Shown: positions 34,501-48,842, numbered from the stretch's first letter. The stretch is DNA of 64,000 nucleotides from Nymphaea colorata (GCF_008831285.2 NC_045140.1:14805796-14869795), one strand, 5' to 3'. The notes: generated by a model from the letters alone, not told the origin. Made by a program: numbers and translations.

Positions 34501-37252
34501 CCAAATCGTTTACTACTAGCCAAACTATAGTGCCTAAATCTGAAGAAAATGACTTTTTAATTAGATTTAAGAGATAAATTTAAGACTGATTAACACAAGA
34601 TGCTAACCAGCTATCCTACACTTACCAAAAACCACCTAGCCCTTTGAATATTTTTACGTTTAACTGCTTATATTATCAAAATTACGAGTTCCACGTACGT
34701 GTTTGTGGTATTGAAAAAAAAAAAAAAAAGGTGATCTCACAAGAAATTTTGTCTAGTCTTACTGTGTTCTGTTAGATAGATGACTTTTCGTACCTATGTA
34801 GTAAATTACTAGTCAAGGTCAACAAGTGTAATCGATCACCAAGTACAACTTATTGCCGATAGAGGACATCCTGATTCCATATGCACAACTTAAAGAAGAT
34901 CCAAAATAATGTGTTCGCTTGGATGATCAAAGGGAACAAACTCCGAATGAAAGATTTCCCCTTTTTCACTAAATTCTTTTACTAATCATAGCATATAACA
35001 AACCAACAATAACTAACGATATCAATGAAATTGATAAATTTTTTTTTTTTTTTATTTTGTTGGTTGGAGAAAAGTTAGGAGATTAGATCAATTATTGTGT
35101 TCATCCAAAGGTAGCTTCAAACACTAGTTCCGACGATCTCAAAGTAGGCAACACGGCATTCTTACCCTCACATATTCTTTTTTCCTTTATGTTGTGCTTA
35201 TCATGGTATGAGCTTTCTTAAGAATATTGAAAAATTTGGGCAGAGGAAACCTTGTGATTGTACTTGGTCTGAAAGGGGAAGATGAGACATGTGGGGTTAC
35301 TGCTACTATTTAGATCATCCTCTTCCTAATGGTCTTTTAGTTGCTCAGTTAATTATTCCCTGATTTTCATGTGAGCAGGAGTCCATAGATTCTTGAGGAA
35401 ACAACAAAGCTGTCAATTCAATAGGATAGAGAAGGCAAGGAAATGCCAACTGAGGAAAAAGGAAATCTTAAAGGAGAGAAAGCCAGGAATGACCTATTGC
35501 TTTATACCAGTTTAATGGTCCACTGCCCCTTTTCCGAATTTTTCTTTTTCTTTCCTAATTTCTTCTAAGAAAGAAGGTTCAAGCCCAACAATTAGTGGCC
35601 CAGGTGGATCCACTTGAAAACGCGCCGAATTTAATCAAAATGATGATGAGTATTGTTTGATAGCTGGAGTCTGCATCCTTTCCCAGAAAGCAGAAGCCAA
35701 CAGCAAACTTTCCATGGCAGATAAGACTCATGACCACTCGAAAGGGCTTTCATTAGCCAAATGTTGATGTGTTATCGTCAATTTTAAGAGCTCAAGCAAT
35801 CATTCCAATCAATGGCTGTTTCTCCGTGTTTGATGCAGAATGCAGCGAGACAATGGTTTTCCTCTTTGGGTTTTTACTAGGGGTTTGATCATGCAAAGTT
35901 GACAGGAAACTATATGATGTGGGCAGTGCACATTGGCGCAGATATCTAATTAGTAACTTCATGTTGTCCAGTAGTTTGTCCCGTAAGAAAGTTGGAGTCC
36001 AGGCTTTTTCCCCTTTTGTTTTCTTAGTAAAGTTTAATTTAGATTGCGTTGGCTGACCTTCTACTACCAGTCACTAGTCTGACTAACCATGCGAAAACGC
36101 CTTTTAGTAGTTTTTCATTTTCGGAAGCTTAACCAAGTTAAGAATAAAATATCTCATCTATCAAATGAATTTCGAGGTGGGGTGTGGGTGGTCTCTCTGA
36201 AAAACTAAAGTTTAGGGTGACATCATTTTAGATATTATTATTGCTTCTGCTTATTTTTGTTAACAAGATCAATGATGGTGGCTACATGATTCTTTAAAAT
36301 TCTTTGTTTGATAACGCAATTCCCATTCCATCAAAAATGAGAATTTCAATTTTAAAATTTCACACTTCGAGCCTCATCAAACATGAAACAGCCCCTTGGT
36401 TTCTTAGTGGTGTCTTGTAGATCATGCTTAATTGGGCCGAAATGACTATCAATTAGAAGATAAAAAGAGAGATGAGAAAAGCAATATTCGCAAGCCGATG
36501 CATTCTACCACTTTTGCTGTCACAGCGATGCGCATCAACTAAAGGAAAGAGAAAATATGTCTATTGTATTGGACTTGAATATTGAGACGATGCCAATAAA
36601 GACTGCAGCTATGTCTTTCCTTCCCAACTTTGTCTGCGTCTGTACTTAGCCAAGCTCTCAGTCAAAGTCAATGGCTAACCCACTTGACTCAAGTTTAACT
36701 TAACCCAAGACCCAAATATTTATACTCATAGGTTTAAAAGAGTGGCCCTGAAATTGAGGGTGGCAGACGGTGAACGGTACACTCAATAATAACCAAGTAG
36801 ACCTCTTTTGGCAGGGCACCTGCCCTACTTTTCCACGGTACTTTTCAGCAGTCCCCTTGGAAAGTGTCCATAAAAGCCGACCCCAATACAGTCTAGAATG
36901 CCAACCCCAATTCAACTTTTTTTTTTTTGGGGTTAAATATCGTTTTTACTTTTGTGTCCAATGAGAAAAGCAAGAGCTTTCTGTGCATGGGACAAAGGAG
37001 GAAGTAGGGGTTGGGGAGGTCCACAGGATTCACCTTTAATGAGACATGGCATGTCAGCCTACATAGAATAGAACCAGTATCAGGTGCACCGCATTCTGAT
37101 TTCAATTTGCTTCTCGTCAAAATCCAATCCAACCATCTGAACTTTTCACCTCTCAAAGCTAGCATGTTGGTGATTTTTTTTTTTGAAATGTTTACTTAAG
37201 AGAAAACTGCTTGAAACCATACCCCATTGATCACAATTTTTTATATGTTCTT

Positions 37253-37289
37253 TCCTCATTAAATACTTCATACTAGCATTTAATGAGGA
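37253..37289. repeat. 12-bp perfect inverted repeat
   Basis: TCCTCATTAAAT (37253-37264) pairs with ATTTAATGAGGA (37278-37289) across a 13-nt loop in intergenic DNA. Confidence 0.75.
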
Positions 37290-39497
37290 GACATAGAAGA
37301 AAAGTCGCCCATATCGTGTAGTGGGATTTCATCCAAAACAACTTTGGATGGTTGAAAAATTAAGATCATAGCCTTCTTGGATTCTATAGTGTAACTGGCA
37401 TTCTAGGCAGATTTGATCATACACAAAACTAAACACCTCAAAATACACATGCCACTGCATTTTCTCTCGTGCATCTTTTGTATAAAAGTAATTCAGTAGC
37501 AAATGCACGCCAAGACAAGCGAGTCATTTTCAAGTTAAAAAAATGTATATTTTTTTAGTCTGGAAAATATCAATATCTCTTATACCACCAAAAGTTTTAT
37601 GGCTAAATCAAAAACTTTGTGGGATCAACATAAACTGCAATATATTTTGCAATAAATAAGTTGTTATATGCATGCGTGTATAAAGGTGCGCGGGAGGAAA
37701 ACCTGTGACGGTGGATGCCTGAGAGGGACCCACGTCACAATTCAACCATGTTAATCAATGAGTTAAATGAAATAACCATGAAAGCGTCGCCTACTTTGTT
37801 GCTTAGCGTTGAGGATGACGTTCGTCTATGTACCATTAACTCCATTATTAGCGGCAATGATGATGCTCCTGAAAAGGACGTTCGCTGCCTCGACAAGTGA
37901 TAAGACCTAAAAAGAATTAAAAATGGCTCCAACTTTCTATTTCCTTCCTCAACTTCACCGTTTCATTTTCACCAGATATTTAATATTTACAGTCATTCTC
38001 CAGAACACCCAAACACACGCACAGATACATATATCCTGAATTATTAGAATCTTCTGTTGTTCATTCATCCGGATGTCTTGCATGCACAGTCTTGGTTGGA
38101 AGATTTCAGTTTATATATATATGTATGTAAACTGACATTGTCAACGGTCCGATTGTTTCAATTGGACGGCTGTTTTCAAGGGAAAGAGGTGAACATCCCC
38201 TGACGCAAGGGAGGGAGGACAACTTCCTCCTGCCAAAAAAAAAAAATGAGGCGCTGGTAAAAAATTTTTTGCAGGGGAGAGGTGGTCACCTCACCTGAGA
38301 CCGCCCAGCATGACAGCAACAGTGAGAAATCAGGTTGTGTGAGGATTGATGCACTTGTTATGATGCACTTGTAAACATCCTTTATATACATTGCCGTCTT
38401 CTTTTCACTAAACGTTTACATATATGTGTGTCCTCGAAGTTGAATTTATGCTTCTCCTTTTTGGGTATTTATATGGCATTGAAAAACTTACAAGGAGACG
38501 CTTAACAAATGGGCTGACTAAATCTTTTCATTTATAAGGTAGGTAGGCAATCTAATTAGAACCTGGAGATGACAACACAGGGTAACATCAGCATACTTGT
38601 GTGGAATCATCTCATTTGAATGTTTTATATCGGTTACTGCTATTAATTTATTGTTGTCGTTTTTTTACTGTCAATTTCTTTTTTGAAATAAATGGGTGCA
38701 CAAATAAAATATTCACATCCAAATATTTTAGAGATTCCCTGGGATCCAGCACATGTGCACGTCAAAGTACGCAAAAACAAGATAAAATTTAAAAAAGGTG
38801 TGGATTCCTGTGGTTGAAAAGACAGAGACCCCACATCTTAGCAGGCAAGATCACTAATGGAAGTAACAGTCCTTCCAAGAGGGGAGGAAGGATCTGAAAA
38901 CTTGCAGCATTTGTGTTTTTTTTTTCCCCTTAAATTTTCATTTATGAGAAGAACTTAAACATTCAATAGGGCACTGAGTCAGTCTGCAAAACCCATGTTA
39001 CCTGGACAGTATAATGGTAGCTTGAGGCATGTAAGTAGGTCTCAGACAAACCAGGCACGCTGATAATAAATAAAATCAAGCTGCATGTGAAGGGTAAGAG
39101 TGTCAGGCTTTCCAGATTGGAACTCGCAATTTCGGTTGTTTAATATTGGACAGGTATATTTTGGTTTTGGTAAACCTTGGAAGGTAGTGTGATTTGGAAG
39201 ATTTCACTATTTTCCATTAAAAAGTGGAGATGCCGCAAGTTTGATGAACAAGGACAGGTTTAATTCTGATTGGCTGTTCATTTTTATCTGTTTTAATTTT
39301 TTGGCTGTTCTTGGGATGAATAATTGGTGCTGATCAAGTGGAAAATTTATTCAAATTTGGATGTTCAAGATGCAACTTGTAAAAGTAAAACCAAGGGCAG
39401 AGAAATGTCTGATTGAGCGTACTACAGAGAGGAATGTAGCGCCGAAAATATAATAAAACCATAGCCCATGGTTCACAGTTCATGTCAATATGCCAAT

Positions 39498-39567
39498 TAT
39501 GAGAGAGAGAGAGAGAGGAGGTGGAAAAACCATTTTTCTGGCTCACTGTGAATGGTCAAAAAACCAA

Positions 39568-39610
<43 letters not shown>
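39498..39610. repeat. Two (GA)n microsatellites in a local duplication
   Basis: CCAATTATGAGAGAGAGAG occurs twice, at about 39492 and 39565. The second GA run is about 40 bp long. Confidence 0.85.
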
Positions 39611-39613
<3 letters not shown>

Positions 39614-40820
39614 AAATTTATGGAGGAAAGGTTAAAATGAACGAATGCAACTTTGAAACCTGCAACCTTCGAAACCAAGAAGAGGACAGCAAGAGAAAAA
39701 TATGGTCTGAAAGGAAAATGTTAAACACAAGGTCAAAGAAGATTAAAGTCAATCAGCATAAGATATATTTCAGGAGATCGTATTAGTAAAGTTTGGCACT
39801 AAACGTAGGACAAGGCCTGACAATATAAGCAATGGCAGGATGTAAACGAGAGAGTTGTCGGTCACAAGCATCAGAATTTCAAAGTTTTCTGCAAAAGCCA
39901 TTTGAAGGTGGCCTTCAACCTTCATGGTAAAATGTGCTAACCCCAACCACAGTTCCGCTCACATACAAAGTGAAGGAAAGAAGGAAGAAGTGGGAAAAAA
40001 TTTTCCCGTCTACGGGGGCAAAGTATTCCTCTCAGGGAAGATTGTGACAGCATCAAAAGAATGTTGTTGTAGTGCTTCCCATCAGAGAGAACACAAAAAA
40101 GTCTGTTTTATTCTACAAACGGCATTCTCTTCTTCCGTCTTTAAAAGCTAGGTTCCCTGGAAAGATCCAGAAGGTCTTTGATGGATTCTTTACTTGGAGA
40201 CGGCGATAAAGGAAAGGAATGAAAAAAACCAAGTTCTTTTTACTACACACGTTATTGAGTTTGCAGGAAGGACATCAAAATTATTGAAAGTCAAGCCTTC
40301 TTTATTTTATTCTCCTCTATAAAAAAAGTTTCGGACAGACATGATTGTTAGCGTCTCCACCATATCTTAAGGCTGGTTCAGTAGGAAACATGTAACAATT
40401 GCGAACAAATGTATAGCGTGCAGTCTGTTTTCTTTTGAATAAAAAAGAGAGTTTTCGCTGACACCGCCACTATCCAATCCTTATCTGTGTGTTTTTCTCA
40501 CTGTATCTTGTCTTCTGAAGGAGCTGTCCGGAATATCTTGTTCAAGGTCCATGTAAGAGTGAGATCTTGTTTCTCTTTCGACTCTTCTTTCCTCAACCTT
40601 CTTCTTTCATCAATCACAACCTGGCAGACTGCCATTGGCTTCTTCACACTCCTTCCTCTCCCTTTTCTTACAAATCAGCCTTTTCAGCACCCAGTTAACT
40701 CAAATATTCACTTTCGTTTTCAACTTTGGTGTGGTGCTAGTTTTGAGCTAATAACTAAATACTCTTTAACAATTTATCAGATCTCTCACCACTCTTGACG
40801 TACAGAGGAAGGAATGCACC

Positions 40821-40866
40821 ATGGCTGGTAATGGGGATGCTGGTCATCTCACTGTTGCTTTTGTGG
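40821..40866 (+). other. Candidate upstream coding exon of the DUF863-like gene
   Basis: ATG in a good context (CACCATGGCT) opens a 15-codon frame, MAGNGDAGHLTVAFV, ending at G|GTAAGG. Spliced to the acceptor at 43009-43011 it continues in frame into MGTEVQ. The matching phase could be chance (one in three). An untranslated exon here, with translation starting at 43014, is equally possible. Confidence 0.3.
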
Positions 40867-41727
40867 GTAAGGCGGATGGATGAGAGGGGACAAGAAAGCC
40901 AAAGAAGATGCATCATGCGCCAAAAACCATAAGTGATTTTCTTGTGAATATTCCGGTAAATTTTCCCGTCCATATTGATTTTTCCTTCTTTTGTATTCTG
41001 CCATGCATGTCATTCACTTTCTGCGCAGTCTGCGCTGCTTGTTGCCTCTCACTTCTTTCTTTGTCCCTTGAGAGAATTTTCTTTTAACGCATTTTCTAGT
41101 CTGACGTTCTCTCCAAGTTCTAAGTTTAGGCGAAAATCTGAAGGCATAAAGACCATATATCCCATTACCGACTCGAAACTACTCTGTTATCTTGTACTCT
41201 TTACAATTCTGTAAAATTTTTGGATGCTTGGATTTTTCTTTTCCAAAAACTTGCGAGTTGTATCAAGAGCACCTGTTATGTCACATTTATGTAATAAGGA
41301 ATGGTATTCTGCGACCAGAAGCACGAGGGAGATCGATTCTATTTTTTTTTTACCTGTCCCACCAACATGCGAGGACGATATGTATAGCCACAGAACCTCT
41401 TTTTCAGCAATTCTGCCTCTTCTTTTATGCGTATCAATTCCTCTAGTAACACGGAAATACTTAAGATGATTGTCGTTTAATGGTGAGGCTACTAGATGTG
41501 TTTCGCTAGTATAGTTTTTCCCAGGCGCTATTGACAGGGACGATCTGTTTTGGTATATGATGAAGACCGTTTCTTTTCATGCTCAGAGCAATCGTGGAAT
41601 TGAAACTTTATAATGTTCAAGGGGCCACCTGATGTTCGTGCAAATTGGTTTGATTGCTTCATCCAAATGCACTAGTGTTCTTGATTATGCAATCATTTCT
41701 CTCTCTGATGTTCTGCTGCTGCAAACT

Positions 41728-41888
41728 GTTGGTGGCGAGCAGGTGGTAAGGGGGAACGTGAAGGGTGTCCATTTGAAGACCCGGATCAAGTCCCAACCCT
41801 GCCATTCTGTTGCCTATGTTTTTCCTTGAAGTTATCATTGTAAGGTTGGACACTCGGGGCTTACCTTCGACCAAGAAAAAGAAAAGGA
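41728..41888 (+). mobile_element. Probable tRNA-derived SINE
   Basis: TGGCGAGCAGGTGG (41732-41745) resembles a pol III box A. GATCAAGTCC (41784-41793) fits the box B consensus GWTCRANNC about 40 bp later, the spacing found in tRNA-derived SINEs. The unit ends in an A-rich tail, CAAGAAAAAGAAAAGG (41872-41887). I found no convincing target-site duplication. It sits in the presumed leader intron of the downstream gene. Confidence 0.5.
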
Positions 41889-43013
41889 GTTGCTAAGTGA
41901 ACTGCCAACAATTGGATTAATCACAGGAGCTCCACCATTCGAAAGGTAGCATCTACTGAACTCATTGTTGTTGACATTGAGTTTAGATGTAAAGATGAAC
42001 CACCCATTTAACTTGATCTGCTGATAGAAGTTACTATTAGCTGTATCTCTCTATGATCTTTTTCTTAGATGGAGGAGCTAGCATTAGTAATTTGTCCAAT
42101 AATCCTGCATAATTCTCGTATAATCCTTACACCTGGGGCGTCAAGAGATTCTTGGGTGCCAGAAGCCTGCGGGTCATCTTTGTTGTCGACATTTCTTATG
42201 TGGATGAATCCAAAGAACTGATTAGATTGGCTCTGCAGGATTTGAAGTAGATGCATAAACTTTTTATGGAATTGTGAGTTTACTTAGAGAGTTGGTAACA
42301 ACTGAATCATTGTAATCCGAAATGTTCAACCTAGTGAACAAGTTTACTGGTTATAAGTCCCATTCCAGGATGTATGGGTCGCCAAATCGTCAACCTCCTG
42401 AATATTTTGGAAATCTCTCCTACCAGTCTGATAGATTTTCTCTTTAGACTCTGAGTACTATCTGATTTTTTGTGTGTACGCTTCTTTTACAACAGTGTGT
42501 TGAACACGACATCATATTTTATAAATAGGCTTTCTACAATACGATATCATAGAAGTGATAGAGACTTTAGCAGTTCCGAAATCTACTTTCATTTTGCCCT
42601 TCTGGCTCCTCTTTTGTGGAGGAACTATGGAACATTACAAGTTGAAAACGGGATTGTGCTTATGATTGTCCAGCGTTTATGCATGTGTATGAGCGTGATG
42701 TTATGTGGAGTAGCTGGACATTACGCGAAATTTATTTTGATTGTACTTCGAACTTCGCTATGGTAAAGCCTTTGGGCAGATCCGTACATTCTTTTCTTCT
42801 TTAGAAGAAGATCTGATTGATATTAAAAGTCTTGAATTGGTGTCTTTGATTACTGCTATTGTCTAATCTTTACCAACACAGTTTAGCACAGAGGAATGGC
42901 TAATAGCATGAATGTGTTGCGAGTGACCTCACTAGAATGGTTCAAGCCCTTCACCAGTTCAAGTACCCTCTTATGATCAGTATTCGTGAACAAAGTTTCA
43001 TTATTTTGCAGGA

Positions 43014-44425
43014 ATGGGGACAGAAGTTCAATACTTGGTGAATGTGTCAGTTGACTTGTCCAACAGCAACTCCGATGTAGGCAAGCTACGGCCTGGCAGG
43101 GCAGATACTTGGTTGTCTTTGAACCGCAGAACTCTCAGCATTGAAGGAAAGTCTGGATTCAGAGAAATTCAAGGGACCATGGATAAGTTGCATGACTGGT
43201 TCAATAGAGATTCAGTTAAGAGGACGATGCTCAAGCATGAAGAAATTTTTAAAGAACAGGTACTGCTAATTTCTCCCATGCACCTGCCCTGCAAACTCCC
43301 ATTTTCTCATGCCTTACATGCTCTGCAGCCGAAAAAAGTCCAAATATTGGCACCTGAATCCCAGTTGGATCATGCTAATGAGGTTCTAAATGATGAAATT
43401 CTTGTCCGCACCTATGCACCCCCTGTTACTTGCACAGAACCTCCCATATGTTCTGTCTCTACAATGTATCCTAGGATCGTACCTTTTTGTCCATTGGTAC
43501 ATCATATTCAAATTTGTATCTGAGAACGGTTTGCTGCAATGATCGATATTGGGCTTTAACTAGGTCCTATTCTTTAGTCTCAATTGAACCACCTTATCAA
43601 AGAAAAGTTTCATGTTTCAACTTTCCAGCTTCTAAGCTCTTGTTTCGCTTCTTGGTGGTGCAGGTGTGTGAACTGCATCGACTTTACAGAGTTCAGAAGT
43701 CACTAATGGCTGAATTGAGAAACAATGAAGCTAAAGTTCAATCTCATACTCATTCGCTAACACGGGGGAAGCCCAAAGCTCAATATGGGTACATGAATCC
43801 TGATCATAAAGCTGAGTTTTGGAATTCAGCTGCTAGCTCAAATACAAGTAATCATCAATGCGAGAACTGGCATACTGTCAGGGGAACACGCCCTAAGAAC
43901 AAAGGACAATGGTTGCAAGTGGGAGACTTGAGTTCACAAGAAGCTAGTTGTTGCTCAAGAGATACTTCGAGATCACAACGAAGTTTCGACCTTGAATGCC
44001 CGGCTGAAGAATCTGCTGCTGATGAAAACACTTCTGCCGTGGAGGAGACGGGACCTTTTCAGAGACCACTGATTGATAAATTGTGTATCAGCTACCCTCA
44101 GAATTGGCCTAACTGCAGTGAGCAGGACACCAATGTCGAATTGACGCTTAGCACTGGGGGTAGCAGGGATGTAGAGAAGAAAAGAGAATGGGGTTGTAAG
44201 AAACCCGAATTTGGTTGTTCCAACTCCAGCTCCAGAGAAAATAGATGGCTTTTGCCATCAACTACAGGTTGGTCTGAATCTCTCAAAAAACAGACAACAG
44301 AAACCCAGAGGTTTATGGTAACAGAATCTGGGAAAGAAGAACACGGCGACTCTCTTGATCGTCAAAACATACAGCATCCACCGTGTTTCAGGCGTTACCT
44401 TTACATAGAACATCATGAGCTGTGA
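43014..44425 (+). CDS. DUF863-like plant protein of unknown function
   Basis: Two exons, 43014-43259 and 43664-44425, give 1008 nt (335 residues plus stop). The 404-bp intron has CAG|GTACTG and GGTGCAG borders and phase 0. The N-terminus MGTEVQYL and the block SVKRTMLKHEEIFKEQ at residues 67-82, running on into VCELHRLYRVQKSLMAEL, match the conserved head of plant DUF863 proteins, which start MGTKVQ. Further family-like pieces are RSFDLECPAEE (about 187-197) and VELTLSTGG (about 240-248). The rest is low-complexity, Ser- and Asn-rich and probably disordered. No enzymatic or membrane motif is seen. The ATG at 43014 lies two bases after a TTTTGCAG acceptor, so an upstream exon exists. The protein is short for DUF863 proteins, many of which are much longer. 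Confidence 0.85.
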
Positions 44426-47400
44426 ATTTAAATAAGACTTCTAGTATATGTGGATGCTCGAAAATTGGTTTGTTTTGTCGAAATCCAATCAATACTGCAT
44501 TTTCCTCTGTTGATTACTCAGACAATCCTGAAGTTTTAAATTCAAAGAGAACACGCGCATCATCTGATGTGTACAGGCAATTGATTGACACGGTTGCGTG
44601 ATTAACAAGGCTGTGAATTTTCAGGAGCACCTACTGGAGCATGATCCTTGTCCATCGGTGAATTACGTTATAGGAGTATTGGCCATGATATGTTTCATAA
44701 GTACCACCACCAAGGACTTTCTTTTCTTGCATCAAACATATATATGTACTTGTTGATTTTTGTATGAGTGTTTCTCCAAAGAGATATGGACAATTAAAAG
44801 AACAGAAGTTATCTAAGGAAAATCGCCCACAGTAAATCAGTCTCCATTGTCTCCTCTATATGTTTCACCTGTATGCATGTGGGCATCTGCATATCAGCAA
44901 ATCTGTGTTCCTACTGAGAAATTTCCTTGCAAATTGCGAATGTTTACACATATTTTGAACAATGGAATCTCTTCACTCTACGACAACAGGCGTTTCTGCT
45001 TGCCGTAAGTAAACTCTTGCAGGGTTTTTTCAGAATCCTTGAGGTTCATTTTCTGCTATTCACGTTCTAACCATCTTAAAGACAATGATAGCAATCAATC
45101 GCCTTTTAATTAATAATGAACTTTCGAAATTTAAGCTCTAACAGGTACATCAATTGCCGCCATTATTCATGTATATCTTCCTATATGGCCAACAATTTGA
45201 CTGCTAAATGACGATGACCAAAACAGACAAATACCTCTGTTTCTAATCCAAAATCGTTACTCCTTTTTTCAAGCATATGTTTGATATTAACAAACGACAA
45301 GCTTTTCAGTAAAGGGAAGGCTGGGCTGGCAGGCCATCAGTGAAGCGTGGTATCTAAACAGCAGTAACATAACACTGCTATAATAGGCATGCTTTGCTTT
45401 CCATGACAAGATTCCCTTTATCTTCAGGGGTTTATTATTGCGAGTTTCTGTCTCATCTGCTGTCTTTATTCATGCAAATTGCAAAAGGATGTACCCACCT
45501 TGCTGAAAATTATCTGAGAAGCTTTCCTAGCTTTCAAATCTGGGTCCACCGCACCAAAACCACAGAAGGAAACCACAAGCAAAAGGCGCACTCTTGCTAA
45601 TAGAAAATTGGATTATCTTTGTGCTTTCAAAAGTATATGCGATGTCATGAGCATCCACTTCTGTATAAACCATTCTTGACTGTAAGAAAGACCAGGATTG
45701 GGGCTAACTTTTCTTCTTTGGAGTTTTCATTTGCAAGTTGCAGGGAGAACCACTACTTACAATAGCTGCACATCCAAATATGCCATACAAGTTGAGAAAG
45801 CATTGGGAATAAATCTCAATCGGGGGAAAGTCATACATAGAAAAGGTTAATATCAGGTCAATACATAGAGGACCCATTACGTGTTATGCCCTTTCACTTG
45901 CGACAGTGAAAAGACATGACAAACAACCTGTTCAGCAAAACTTTAAATAAGAAATCCCAGAAAAGTGTTGAAGTTCCTTGCTTGTTTGGTAAAAGAAGCA
46001 AGTGATTATTTTGAGTGAGCAAGAGGATTAATCTCACTGCACATTCCGCAAGAGCCGAAGCCATTCTTAGGGTCATATATTATAGTATTCAAAGTTTTCC
46101 TGCATTTGGTACTGCTATCGTGGCCCATCCAAAACAGGTTTTTACCCTTAGGTGTCCAATCAGCTACTACATCTCAGCGCATTTTTAAGAAAACCGGATA
46201 GCTTTGTGTTTGAGTATAAAGTCTTTACATAATCCGATTCTTGAATGGTGTGCAGCAATTCTGGAAGGAAGACCAAATTGGTACGCATTGGACCTTGAGA
46301 AAGTAACAATGAATTCGTGCTTCTTCTTCAGCCAGTACTTTATGTTGTCATTTAACCACTGGTATCTGCAGTACTTTGTGCTGTCATTTAAACACTGGTG
46401 TGTGCGTCAGAAATTTTTAAGGGGGCACCGACATTTAAATTGCAACTTTTAAGGGGAAATCAATCAATACGAAAGTAAGTAATAAAATGTCCAAGATATA
46501 AATGGTGCAATTTATGTGGTTCTCCGTTAATATGACGGGTGGGATTTGGATCAGCTAAACAAGAAAGAATTTAGACGCGGTTCGGATTCAGTACATCTAG
46601 AGCATCAAGAACCTCAACTTCATAGCAGGACAATTTCCACACCGTTTAAGATAATTTTGTTACCTTGGCTTTATAGAATTGTTTGAGTCATGCTATGCTT
46701 TCATGGGGTTGGAGTGATCTGGCTTTCAGGACGCTTGGTTTTTATCGTTTGGGATTCCTTGGAGCAGTTTAAATTGAAATGTAGTTGGATGTAGAAAAAG
46801 ATTTCTAAAGTATGACACTGGGCTTTCCGGACAAACCGTCCCTCCCACTTTTTGGACAATGGCGTTGAGAACGCCAACCAGGCAACAAAATATTGGGAAG
46901 ACATTATTGATCCATCTTAACTTCATTACTTTATAAAAACCTGAATCTGAATCGATGAATCGGCAGCGTTGCTGATTCGGTTTACTTGCGATGTTAAGTG
47001 CCAAACTCTTAACTTGAACTCAAATCGACTGATGACCGGGTCACGGGTCAGCTCGTTGACTCGGTCAGTTTTCAAATAACCTGAATCGGGTGAGTCAGGG
47101 CGAATCAAGCTGAGTCATGAGCGAGTAGGGCTAACCTAGCCAAGTCAGGGGCGAGCCATGCCAATCTTGACTTGTGGCCAGGTTTTCTAGGGTTCCATGT
47201 TCACTCAGGTGATTAAGACAAGTTAGCCAACCATGATGTCAGGACCAGGCAATACATCCATCAACTAGAGTTTGCATTCACAACGTTCGTTCGTTTGTGT
47301 TAAAAGGAATAAGAATTGTATATTTTTTAAATATAACTTTAACATTTAACATTTAACATTAGATAGTGGCTTTCTGGCCGCTGTGGATGAGCTGGGATGA

Positions 47401-48842
47401 CACAAAGCTTATTGGGTGAAGACGTATCAAAAATCTGATGTATGAGTCAGATTTTATGAGACTTTTGAAATCAATGGGTTTTGCAATTATTGACAATTGA
47501 AGGGGTCATAAAATCCAAGCCATGCACCCAATATAGATATTTTTTTCTTTTCAATTTTAATGACTTGATGATGTACTAATCTCATTCCGTGAACACATTT
47601 TTTATGAAATTCCCATTTAAGGTTGCCCCTATGGGGCTTGCTGGACCAGCCTGGACCATGGCTCATTAGGAAAAGGACACAAAAGCCAAGGTAAAAAATA
47701 GGCACGGAAAAATAACCCTAGCATTTAGCAAGGCTCCGTATAATTTTTGTATCCAATTTCACAGAGACGGCTATCATATCCATATCCTTTTTGAAAGAAG
47801 CATAGATATTTAAATAATTAAAAAAAAATAAAAAATAAAAAAATAAATATTTACGTTTGTCGCTTCAGCGATGGACGCGTGCCGAACTCATCTAATAATG
47901 TTAAATTGTTCTTTTTATTTCTACTTTTTATGTTTTAAGCGTGGTGGATGTTTGCTGAAAAAGATTGAAGCTGGAAGATGCATACATATGTCCAAAACAA
48001 AATGGCCGTCTTCTTCACCATCACCAGAGCGAGGACTTGATCCAGTTTTATCGGAATCTTCAGGAAACAAATTTCCGAATCGCTAGCTGCCAAAGTAATG
48101 ACTAGATCAGCATGTACAAAGAATATACATACAATTTGGACTTTCTATTCTGCCCACTAGTTGCGGCAAGGATGAAAGACAAAAAAGAAAAGTAGATATG
48201 CAACGGTTATTGTGCATGGAGGAAATGAAGGGCGATAAGAAAAATTAAATGAGATTATGAAAAAACGAAGCTAGATCGAACTTTACTCCTTGATGATTTA
48301 AGAGGTCGATGATTGTAACATCTCTGTAATCAAGATGTTGAACGCCATCGATTCTGAAGTGGATGTCGACTTCCATGGATTACTGTGCTTTTCAACATGG
48401 ACCAACTTCGGCATCCTAATGACATTTGTTTGGTAGGTTGTCCTTCTCTACTTGGCTTCTTCCTTCTCCCTATGTATATCCCCGCACAGTTTTGCCTAAC
48501 TCCTTGGGCCCCTTCTTTGGTAAATTAAAATGTGCATTCGGCCAAGCTCGCAACTGGTAGATCAGAATATGGCCCATCAATGTGCATGCTTTTGTCACCA
48601 TTCAGATTCCCATTATTATTGACATAAATTAGGCTAACATTTTCAACTGTTTTACGTATATATATTCGCATTCGTTCGGCCCTGTGCTTTTGTTAAATCA
48701 TTTGTGCGTCCAGCTCTTAAGAAGCCTCTCTCCATGAAGCGTCACCATCTTCGTTATTAAAGAGTAAAAACAAGACAAGGGGGGAAGAAGAAGAAGAATG
48801 AGATGTTGTACATGTAGTAGATTAATTAAGAAGCGAGGTCTG
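44426..48842. other. Intergenic region, no gene seen
   Basis: About 4.4 kb between the DUF863-like gene and the 3' end of the peroxidase. A stretch at 46930-47180 is dense in GACTCGGTCAG, GAGTCAGGG and CAAGTCAGGG words, a degenerate repeat also seen at about 49260-49350 in the peroxidase intron. No coding exon was recognised. Confidence 0.6.

Larger units (their letters stand above)
31519..40800. other. Gene-poor intergenic region
   Basis: About 9 kb with no coding exon I can support on either strand. It holds poly(A) and poly(T) runs, AG microsatellites and scattered TE-like remnants. One example is 36300-36410, with CGTTTGG-type edges seen in small plant transposons. The last 350 bp is CT-rich, like a plant leader, and may belong to the gene at 43 kb. 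Confidence 0.55.

Noticed and set aside
43260-43523. Read-through of the first DUF863-like exon to a stop at 43523
   Set aside because: The extension has no family similarity. The donor at 43260 and acceptor at 43663 join two conserved halves in frame.
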